64,000 nucleotides of DNA. Origin: Mariniphaga sp. GTDB lineage: Bacteria > Bacteroidota > Bacteroidia > Bacteroidales > Prolixibacteraceae. The position numbers and the translations under genes are program-made. Location: NCBI GenBank assembly GCA_028702595.1, contig JAQVON010000005.1, positions 29,736 through 93,735 on the forward strand, given 5' to 3'. The notes under the pieces were generated by a model. The model was not told the origin of the DNA, searched no databases, and saw only the letters and a list, made by a program, of their open reading frames with translations. Positions 36,627 through 44,339 of this stretch are shown in pieces; positions within the stretch are counted from its first letter, which is position 1; every line of letters begins with the position of its first letter.

Positions 36627-38639
36627 TCAATCAATAGATTGAACTTTTTGGGTTTCTCTGAAAGATCCTTTGGAAGAATTCCCGGACAGGCTGATAATAT
36701 ACATGCCTGGCTGGATGTTTTCTTCCTGAAAATTTAGCCGGATTTCCTGTTTCCCTGTAGGCAACGAACTGTTCAATACTTGTTTAATCTGTTTGCCATC
36801 CATTTGATAAATTTTCAGCAGGATATGAGTTGGTTCATCCAGTTCAAAAGCGATGGTCAGGTACTGATCAAACGGATTGGGATAGGTTTGCAGAGCGATG
36901 GAATAATTTTTAACCGGTTTTTCTGCAGATACGATTTTACCGGAGATCTGTTTTAGTTCAATGCCCTGTCCGGTGCCGAGGTTTTGGCTATACATTTTAT
37001 TTTTTGGGTTATTCCAGTGTTCATGCACACCTAAGCTTTTGATTACTCCTTTGTTATCCGGATTATATTCAAACCCTTCCGGCCAGTTCTTGGGATCTGC
37101 TGCCTGATGCAGGTGATCATCCACTCCTTCCCAGTTTGGATAGGCTTCAGGCTGATTGATTCCATTGAATTCTTCCCGCAGGAAATCATAGCAAACCGAT
37201 TCAAGTGCTACCTGGTCGAGTGACATAAAGATTGAACTGGTCCAATGGCCGTTAAATGGTTCCATATTCCATTTTCGTGGAGGTTTAACTTCGCTTTCGC
37301 TTCCTCCAAATAATCCTTCAACTATGAATAGCATGGTATTGGCTCCCAGGTTTTTATGTCCCATGATATCGACCATAACGCGATATTTTTTATAACCCGT
37401 ATTTGATTGGTCGAGTCCGTTGTTTGAAGTAGAAACCAGTGCAGGGTGTAAATGACTGGCGCCATCACGACTGATGGATCCAAAATGGTTTTTGGTGCAG
37501 AGAGTAATCCCCGCTCTTACGTGTGATTTCAGGCAGGCCATATTGATCAGGTAGTCTGCCTCTTCCATCTCTTCGAACAGGCATTCTTCTGTTTCTTCCA
37601 GTATTTCTCCCTTGTCGGAATAGTGCATGACCGGGTTCAAAGCCGGCAGTATATATGTACGGTTGTGATTATCTGTTGTTTTGTCGGCATAATTAACATC
37701 CGGGAATGCGTTGTGCCAAATACGAAAATTGTGGTCATAGATATGAGCCATGGGATCACCAATGTAAATATTTTGTTGGGGTACGCCTGCGATATCGACA
37801 AGTTGCCGGAGAATATTCAGTACTACAAACGGACCGGTTTCAGTGGTCGCATAGTGGGTAGCGCGCCACGATGGTGATATCGTTCCACTTTCAGGCAGGG
37901 CAAACCCGTTGGCTTTTTCCTGTGCAGTCAGCAACCAGCTTGCTGTTCCCTGGTTTATTTTAATGAAGATTGTTTCGTTGGGATCATACCCTTTGTTGCC
38001 TCTGTAATTTCTTCGGTTATGTAAGGTGAAGAGGGAATCCCAGGCTGCTTTCAATGCAGTTGTTCCGGCAAGTTCGGTTATCGATTCTTCAACCATGCCC
38101 CTGATAATAACTGTGTCGTTGTTTTTATAATTCCAGAATGCATTTCCGGGAGTGTTATCGCAAGCAGCATTTGTTGCTTCAGGGTTCCATGCCCAAACTA
38201 CTCTGCCGGGGAAGATACCTACACCCTTTCCTATGGGATTGTTCGACCCTTCGGGGGGTTCCTGGATGATGAAGGGCTTTGCCTGAACAATTTTTTGCGT
38301 GTGGAAAACGAAGAAAAATCCGGCAGAAATCAGGGCAAAAACAATCAACAGGGTAGCGCCGGCATAGTTTTTTTTCTGGAAAAGTGTTTTCGATTTTCTG
38401 AAAGCAGTAAATGCTGAAGTAAATGATAAGATATACAAAACGAACCCGGACATAAGGGGCGCTGCTGCCCGCATACATGGATAACCTGCACGAGATGGTT
38501 TGGGGATAACCCGGATTAAAAACCACACTGTAGCCAGAAATCCGGCAAAAAGAAGAACGGGTTTATATGGAATTTTTTTGATGAGATAATTCCGTGCATT
38601 ATTTATTCTGTCAGCAAGTGAAAAGGATGGGCGATTCAT
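36627..38639 (-). CDS. DUF362-domain protein with N-terminal membrane helices and T9SS-like tail
   Basis: A 670-residue protein. Three hydrophobic helices are near residues 27-45 (VLLFAGFLATVWFLIRVI), 60-80 and 92-113. A DUF362-like domain follows (NDTVIIRGMVEESITELAGT; ADYLINMACLKSHVRAGITL; LNILRQLVDIAGVPQQNIYI). The C-terminus is a type A sorting domain (TYPNPFDQYLTIAFEL ... IQPGMYIISLSGNSSKG). No ferredoxin Cys cluster is present, unlike some DUF362 proteins. Function unknown. Multiple helices before a sorting tail are unusual for a T9SS cargo. Confidence 0.75.
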   Translation of the reverse strand: MNRPSFSLADRINNARNYLIKKIPYKPVLLFAGFLATVWFLIRVIPKPSRAGYPCMRAAAPLMSGFVLYILSFTSAFTAFRKSKTLFQKKNYAGATLLIVFALISAGFFFVFHTQKIVQAKPFIIQEPPEGSNNPIGKGVGIFPGRVVWAWNPEATNAACDNTPGNAFWNYKNNDTVIIRGMVEESITELAGTTALKAAWDSLFTLHNRRNYRGNKGYDPNETIFIKINQGTASWLLTAQEKANGFALPESGTISPSWRATHYATTETGPFVVLNILRQLVDIAGVPQQNIYIGDPMAHIYDHNFRIWHNAFPDVNYADKTTDNHNRTYILPALNPVMHYSDKGEILEETEECLFEEMEEADYLINMACLKSHVRAGITLCTKNHFGSISRDGASHLHPALVSTSNNGLDQSNTGYKKYRVMVDIMGHKNLGANTMLFIVEGLFGGSESEVKPPRKWNMEPFNGHWTSSIFMSLDQVALESVCYDFLREEFNGINQPEAYPNWEGVDDHLHQAADPKNWPEGFEYNPDNKGVIKSLGVHEHWNNPKNKMYSQNLGTGQGIELKQISGKIVSAEKPVKNYSIALQTYPNPFDQYLTIAFELDEPTHILLKIYQMDGKQIKQVLNSSLPTGKQEIRLNFQEENIQPGMYIISLSGNSSKGSFRETQKVQSID

Positions 38640-38687
38640 TATTTTTTGAACTTTTTTGAAATGATCAAACTATTGCAACACCATAGA

Positions 38688-38717
38688 AAAAGCTGCCCTG
38701 ACGGCAGGGCAGCTTTT
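38688..38717 (-). terminator. intrinsic terminator after the susC-susD-lipoprotein operon
   Basis: A perfect 13-bp stem AAAAGCTGCCCTG / CAGGGCAGCTTTT with a 4-nt loop, continuing into T residues on the minus strand. It starts 16 nt after the lipoprotein stop. Confidence 0.85.
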
Positions 38718-38733
38718 GTCAGCATTACTTTAT

Positions 38734-39126
38734 CTATTCGTCCTCAACATTTATCGTAATTGATTTTTTATCCTGTAGATAGTCTTTTGCCCAGTTTCCC
38801 GAGCTGGAAGCTACAACAGTAAAAACGTATTCTCCAGGGGAGTTATAAGCTGAAATGACCAGTGAATCAAGATCGGAGGAAAAAGGAGTGCCCAATCTGG
38901 TCGGATCACCTGCATCGTACGTGTTCTCCTCTGATGAACCTTTAAAGTACACCAAAAAATCACCCTGAACATGATCGAGGTAAATGGTAAAGGGTTTCCC
39001 TTTTTTCAAGGTATTGTTTTGCAAATTTGTTGTAAAATCTGCCGACGGGGTGATGGCATCTTCCTTGTTGCATCCAAAAGCAACCATCAACATGATGAGC
39101 GTAGATAGTATATATGTTCTCTTCAT
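38734..39126 (-). CDS. small surface lipoprotein, third gene of SusC/D operon
   Basis: A lipoprotein of about 130 residues read from ATG 39126, with lipobox-like LMVAFGC placing Cys near residue 19. The mature part looks like one beta-sandwich domain (KGKPFTIYLDHVQGDFLVYF; SPGEYVFTVVASSSGNWAKD). It follows susD by about 37 nt and is followed by a strong terminator, so it is the last member of the operon, where SusE/F-like or SGBP lipoproteins usually sit. Ligand-binding at the surface is inferred from position only. Confidence 0.7.
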   Translation of the reverse strand: MKRTYILSTLIMLMVAFGCNKEDAITPSADFTTNLQNNTLKKGKPFTIYLDHVQGDFLVYFKGSSEENTYDAGDPTRLGTPFSSDLDSLVISAYNSPGEYVFTVVASSSGNWAKDYLQDKKSITINVEDE

Positions 39127-39163
39127 TTTTTTTATTTTAGATTTCAATAGTATTTGCATTTGA

Positions 39164-40870
39164 TTACCATCCGGGATTTTGTTTCAGCTGCCCTTCATGT
39201 TTATTGATTTCGGAAATTGGAATGGGCAGGTATTCATGTTTTCCTTTGATAAAATAGGTGCCATAATCGTCAGTTCCTGTTTGTCTTCCCAGTATCTGTA
39301 CCCAGTCAATTCCCCATTCAGGGTCAAAGCTCCAGCGAATTAAGTCGTGCCATCTCCAACCTTCCAGGGCCAGTTCCACATCTCTTTCGTGGATAATAGC
39401 TTCTTTTGTCAGAGCAGGCACATCAGGCATATCCACTCTTCTTCTCACGACATTCAGTGCATTCAATCCTTCTGTGGTGTTTTCATTTAACAGGTAGGTC
39501 ACTTCAGCAAACATGAGCAGTACATCAGAATACCGGATCATGTTCCTGTTGATGGGGTCGTTTTTCGGGGCATCTTTTTCGTAATATACCGGGAAATAAT
39601 ATTTTTTTATTCCGAATCCTCTGGAGGGGTGGGTAGCCGGATATTGGATCAGACCCCTGGAATAGGCTATTCTTTTGTTGTGGATTCCACTTCGGTATGT
39701 TGTATTTTCGTATGGACTTCCTGTTCTGAAGTCAATTCTGTCGCCATCAAAAAACAGGGTAGCGTATGCTCGTGGGTCACGTTCGAATCCGTCGGGGGCC
39801 CCTTCTGTTTCATAGGCCATGAAGAGGTCGGGATGAGCTTCATGATTTCTGTAGCTTGACGGGTGGGCGGAGAAATAGTTGACATTTAAAGCTCCTGACC
39901 ATTGCCAGCCGGGCAGGTGTCCGCTTGCAATACGTTCATCGCTGTATTGGATTTCCCAGACCGATTCGCGGTTATTTTCCGAAGGGTAGATGTTTTTTCC
40001 TGCGGGCAGATCGACATATGAAAAATTGCATAACACAGCATGGATGTAATCTTCACGGGTTTTCGGTTCTTTGGGTTGGATCAGTTCATACTGTCCTGAA
40101 TTAATCATCTCCTTAAACATATCTTTAGCCAGTTGCAGATCATGGATATCTTCAGCACTTCCTTTTTTCCCTTTTCTGACATAATAATGGTAGTGCTTAT
40201 ATAGCATGGCTTTTCCGAACATGGCCTGAGCTGCACCCTTGGTGACCCGTCCTGCATCTTCGGGAGGATATTGCATCGGCAGATAATTATTCTGAATTCC
40301 GAAAAGAAAGTCTTCAGCAAGCAGGTCCCAGAATTCCTCAGGTTTGCCGTTAGTCAGGTTTCCAATTAAATCGGTTGGGATGGAATGTTCATCATAAAAA
40401 ATGGGTTCATTATAGAGTGTTACCAGGTAAAACAAGTAAGTTCCGCGCAATGCCCTGGCTTGTGCCAGGTAATTGTTTCGCATGTCAGCTGGGAATCCTT
40501 CAATTTCGTCGCTTTCCTGGATTGCTTTTATGAATACATTGGTACGGTATAGTCCAAAATATAATGCACGCCAATTGGATGAAACGGATTCATTTGAGGC
40601 GTTGATGCTGATTTGATCCAGCCCTGTGGTCTCAAATAGTATCCGGTCATCGAATGAGTTAAATAAAAAGTGCCATTCTAATCCGAACATCCCGCGATCG
40701 GCCAGCGGTGGATACAAACTGTTTAATCCCATCCAGAAATCCTGTTGGGTTTTATAGAAGTTTTCAACTGTAAGTTGGTTTTTGTTTTCAGTTTCCAGAA
40801 AATCTTCGGAACAGGAAACAGAAAAAACCAGTAACAGGACGAAAAGTATTTTTGAAATTATTTTATTCAT
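39164..40870 (-). CDS. SusD/RagB-family nutrient-binding lipoprotein
   Basis: Surface lipoprotein that caps the SusC barrel and binds substrate, 568 residues. The lipobox VLLLVFSVSC puts Cys near residue 20, followed by the usual SEDFLETE. Helical TPR-like segments are present (YLAQARALRGTYLFYLVTLYN near 130; GAAQAMFGKAMLYKHYHYY near 215), as are C-terminal RagB blocks (IRYSDVLLMFAEVTYLLNE; ERDVELALEGWRWHDLIRWS). It lies 26 nt downstream of its SusC partner. Confidence 0.95.
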   Translation of the reverse strand: MNKIISKILFVLLLVFSVSCSEDFLETENKNQLTVENFYKTQQDFWMGLNSLYPPLADRGMFGLEWHFLFNSFDDRILFETTGLDQISINASNESVSSNWRALYFGLYRTNVFIKAIQESDEIEGFPADMRNNYLAQARALRGTYLFYLVTLYNEPIFYDEHSIPTDLIGNLTNGKPEEFWDLLAEDFLFGIQNNYLPMQYPPEDAGRVTKGAAQAMFGKAMLYKHYHYYVRKGKKGSAEDIHDLQLAKDMFKEMINSGQYELIQPKEPKTREDYIHAVLCNFSYVDLPAGKNIYPSENNRESVWEIQYSDERIASGHLPGWQWSGALNVNYFSAHPSSYRNHEAHPDLFMAYETEGAPDGFERDPRAYATLFFDGDRIDFRTGSPYENTTYRSGIHNKRIAYSRGLIQYPATHPSRGFGIKKYYFPVYYEKDAPKNDPINRNMIRYSDVLLMFAEVTYLLNENTTEGLNALNVVRRRVDMPDVPALTKEAIIHERDVELALEGWRWHDLIRWSFDPEWGIDWVQILGRQTGTDDYGTYFIKGKHEYLPIPISEINKHEGQLKQNPGW

Positions 40871-40896
40871 GATATCATCTTTTTAATCGTTATCTG

Positions 40897-43800
40897 TTAA
40901 AAGTCAACCTGAACACCGAAGGTTAAAGAACGAGGAACCGGATAGGTGCCATTATCGTTACCGGGCGTTAAAGGTCCGCTAATGGTTGGCGCTTCAGGAT
41001 CCCTGCCTGAATAATCGGTTAAAGTTAATAAATTGGTTGCATTTACATATAGCCTTGCACGGGAAAGTCCGGTGCTGTCCAGAATCCATTTGGGAAGAGA
41101 GTATCCGACCTGTAGATCTTTTAATCTGAGGAAAGATCCGCTTTCCAGGAACCAGGTAGATGGCCGGTCATTTTGATTGGTATTGTTCATGTCAGCCCGG
41201 ATATATTTTTCTGATGGCCTGTCGTCGCGATAATAATTCAGGGCATAATCACGGAGTTTGTTATGTCCCATATCCTGTGAAGAGAATCCTTCGATAGCAG
41301 CCCTTAGATGGTTGTAGACTTCAAAATTTTGCATGCCATAGAAAAACAGGGAGATGTCGAAATTATGATACCAGGCTTCCAGGTTCAGGCTGTAAACAAA
41401 ATCAGGAACTGTTTTCCCGATAATCGTTCTGTCCAGGTCATTGATTGAGCCGTCATTATTCAGGTCTTTGAATTTCAGGTCGCCAGGACTTGGTTTTCCT
41501 GTTGCAGGTAAAGCATGCAGGTATTTTTCTTCTTCATTAAAATCTTCCTGTGTGATGATTCGTTCGGCTACATATCCATACATACTTCCAATGGTATGGC
41601 CCAGTGTTGTCAGGTTATTCCCCGAAAGAATATCCCCCGGAATATATTTAACTTCGTTTTTAATGGTTGTGATGTTTCCCGATATGGAATAATTGAATGC
41701 ACCTTCCATTTTGCGGTAGGTACCAATGAATTCGAATCCTCGGTTTTGGATTTCTCCCAGATTGACCCAGGGGTCACCAGCTCCGGACACCCGGCCAAAG
41801 GCTGCTGACATGGGGATTTTAACCAACAGGTCGTTTTGGTTTTTGATATAATATTCAGCACTGAATTGAACTTTGTTGTTGAACATGTTTAGATCAACTC
41901 CAAAATTTAACATTTCGGCTGCCTCCCATTTAATAGATGGATTACCAAAACTGTGGACAACATTTAACGCAGGTAACATTCGTTGTTCCATTCCAAAGAC
42001 AGGAGAGAATTGCGTGAAATTGTCGAGTAGTGATTGATATTGAAAGCTTCCTATTCCTGAGTTTCCGGTTTGTCCCCATCCAAAACGTAGTTTAAGCATG
42101 GATATTTCATCAATATCCTGTAAAAAGTCTTCATTCACTTTCCATGCACCTGATACCGAGGGAAAGGTTCCCCAACGGTTAGCCGGACCAAAACGGGAGT
42201 TTCCGTCGCGCCGGATACTTGCTGTGAGCAGGTATTTGCTGTCGTAGTCGTAAATTAACCTTCCCAGATAGGATTCGGAGGTAAATGGACTGAAATATCC
42301 CTGCACCTGGCGGCCTTCTTCGAATGACTGGCTGATCACATTCAACTGTTCATAAGGAAATCCGAGGGCTGTTGCATTGATTGAATTCCCTTCATTTTTC
42401 CGCACATGGTGAACAGCCGTTGCTGTGATGTTGTGTTTGTCAAACTGGTTACTGAAAGTGAGTTGATTTTCGAGTGAAAGGTTTATGTTTTCACTAAAAC
42501 CTTCTGTCAATTCAGCCTGTGCTTTACTTCTCACACCCATATCGAATGCGGGGTACCATAATTTAGACCTATTAAAGCTTCCCTCCACTGCCGGAGTAAT
42601 TTTATAAGTGAGCCATTTAACAGGTTTAATTTCCAGGTAAATACTAGCCAGTACATTATTGTTGAAATTCCGGTCATCGCCAATTTCCATGGGTCCTCTC
42701 GGATTGGGTTTATCATTGAATCCGGTATTCCCGACAATCTCCGTTGAACCGTCGGGCATCGTGTATTCATACGGTATTTGTGGTCCTTCAAAGCCCCCTT
42801 TATTGTTTTCATTAAACATACGCATCAAAGGGGAGTTGATTAAGGTGACCTGCCAGGCATTGCCCTCATAGGTAGTAGGGCTTTGAGAGATATTTCTGGT
42901 GATGCTTAATGTTTCCCCAATTTTAATATATTTTCCTATATTGAAATCGGAATTAGCCCGCAGTCCGAAACGGTTGGCACCTGAAGCAAGTAATATACCC
43001 TTTTCATTTGAATTGTTTAGTGAAATGGAATAATTGGAGTCGTCTCCTCCGCCTGAGATCCGGATATAGTGGTTGTTTGCCATTCCCAGCCGTGTTACTT
43101 CATCCTGCCATTTCGTGCCTTCCTGCCATCCCTCTCCGAAATACCATTGTCTGAAATGATCGTCGTAAGATACCGGAACAGCAATGTTATTCTCTTCAAG
43201 CAGAGTAGTATAAAATTCGGAATACTCATTGGCATTCATTACTTCAAATTGCTGCGGCACCCTGTTCAATGAAAAATAGCTGGATAGAGAAACTTTTGGT
43301 TTTCCTTTTTCTCCTCTTTTAGTCGTGATAATAATTACCCCGTTCGCACCATCGGCTCCATAAATAGCTGCTGCAGAGGCATCTTTTAATATTTGAATAG
43401 ATTCTATGTCAGTCGGATTCAGGTTTCCAAGTCCGCCAGTAATCACTCCGTCAATTACATAAATGGGATTGGGATTCTGGTTTATGGATCCAATCCCTCT
43501 AATTCTGATCTGTGCGCTGCTTCCCGGGCTTCCTGATTGTGAAACCATTACTCCCGGAGCCCGGCCTTGTAATGCCTTGGTGAAATTACTGGCAGGAATC
43601 CGGTTCAGCTCTTCGGAATCAACCACTGCTACGGATCCGGTCAGGTCTGTTTTTTTTACCGTACCATAGCCAATGACAACCATCTCTGAAAGCAGTACAT
43701 CGCTTTCCTGCAGCTGAACATGGATTACTGTTCGTCCTCCAATGGGTATTTCCTGATTTTCAAAACCTACAAATGAAATAAGCAAGTCTTCCTGTAACCC

Positions 43801-44022
43801 GGGAACCTGGATGGAAAAATTTCCATCTACATCTGTCACCGTTCCTATGGAAGTACCTTTGATAACAACCGTTGCTCCAACTAAGGCTTCACCAGAGGAA
43901 GCATCTGTAACCGACCCGGTGACAGTTTGCTGTCCGTATATTGCGGCTCCTTGAAGCATGATTGCCAAAAACAGCAACAGTATCTTCAATTTAAGTCCTT
44001 TTTTCATAGTTATAGTATTCAT
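40897..44022 (-). CDS. SusC/RagA-type TonB-dependent receptor (no STN domain)
   Basis: Outer membrane receptor of up to 1041 residues; a second Met five codons in (MKKGLKLKILLLFLAIML) may be the true start. Signal peptide, then carboxypeptidase-regulatory domain (VTGSVTDASSGEALVGATVV), plug with GYGTVKKTDLTGSVAVVDS, RIRGIGSIN and ILKDASAAAIYGADGANG, and a long barrel. It lacks the STN domain of its paralogue at 29332 yet matches it closely through plug and barrel (GHTIGSMYGYVAERI; KFKDLNNDGSINDLDRTIIG). First gene of a susC-susD-lipoprotein operon. Confidence 0.95.
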   Translation of the reverse strand: MNTITMKKGLKLKILLLFLAIMLQGAAIYGQQTVTGSVTDASSGEALVGATVVIKGTSIGTVTDVDGNFSIQVPGLQEDLLISFVGFENQEIPIGGRTVIHVQLQESDVLLSEMVVIGYGTVKKTDLTGSVAVVDSEELNRIPASNFTKALQGRAPGVMVSQSGSPGSSAQIRIRGIGSINQNPNPIYVIDGVITGGLGNLNPTDIESIQILKDASAAAIYGADGANGVIIITTKRGEKGKPKVSLSSYFSLNRVPQQFEVMNANEYSEFYTTLLEENNIAVPVSYDDHFRQWYFGEGWQEGTKWQDEVTRLGMANNHYIRISGGGDDSNYSISLNNSNEKGILLASGANRFGLRANSDFNIGKYIKIGETLSITRNISQSPTTYEGNAWQVTLINSPLMRMFNENNKGGFEGPQIPYEYTMPDGSTEIVGNTGFNDKPNPRGPMEIGDDRNFNNNVLASIYLEIKPVKWLTYKITPAVEGSFNRSKLWYPAFDMGVRSKAQAELTEGFSENINLSLENQLTFSNQFDKHNITATAVHHVRKNEGNSINATALGFPYEQLNVISQSFEEGRQVQGYFSPFTSESYLGRLIYDYDSKYLLTASIRRDGNSRFGPANRWGTFPSVSGAWKVNEDFLQDIDEISMLKLRFGWGQTGNSGIGSFQYQSLLDNFTQFSPVFGMEQRMLPALNVVHSFGNPSIKWEAAEMLNFGVDLNMFNNKVQFSAEYYIKNQNDLLVKIPMSAAFGRVSGAGDPWVNLGEIQNRGFEFIGTYRKMEGAFNYSISGNITTIKNEVKYIPGDILSGNNLTTLGHTIGSMYGYVAERIITQEDFNEEEKYLHALPATGKPSPGDLKFKDLNNDGSINDLDRTIIGKTVPDFVYSLNLEAWYHNFDISLFFYGMQNFEVYNHLRAAIEGFSSQDMGHNKLRDYALNYYRDDRPSEKYIRADMNNTNQNDRPSTWFLESGSFLRLKDLQVGYSLPKWILDSTGLSRARLYVNATNLLTLTDYSGRDPEAPTISGPLTPGNDNGTYPVPRSLTFGVQVDF

Positions 44023-44295
44023 TATTAATCATTTTTTTGCCAAACATATTTTTAAGTTTTTGCTAAGCTTTTTTTGCTGAATCCTAATTTCCTTGTTTTG
44101 TTTGTTGAATGGATTTATATGATCGTAAAGGAATTGTTCGGATGCAAAAAATGCACGTGCATCAGATCATCCTTCCCTGTTATTTTTACACACATTTCCC
44201 GGGCAATTTTTTTCATATAAAAATGGAGGCAAATTTGAGTTTGGTTTACTTCTCCCGGGTTACACCGTATGGTTGAAAATGGGTTGAATTCCTAT
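44023..44295. promoter_or_regulatory. upstream region of the SusC/D operon
   Basis: On the minus strand TATGTTTG (plus coordinates 44041-44048) is a -7-like box about 20 nt before the susC start. A 12-bp palindrome ATGCACGTGCAT lies at 44151-44162. No gene is seen in the region. Confidence 0.4.
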
Positions 44296-44333
44296 AAAAC
44301 ACAGGCTATCTTGGTTTAGATAGCCTGTGTTTT
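44296..44333 (-). terminator. intrinsic terminator after the duplicated-domain gene
   Basis: A perfect 15-bp stem AAAACACAGGCTATC / GATAGCCTGTGTTTT with an 8-nt loop, 6 nt beyond the stop of the minus-strand gene at 44340. Confidence 0.8.
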
Positions 44334-44339
44334 AAATTA

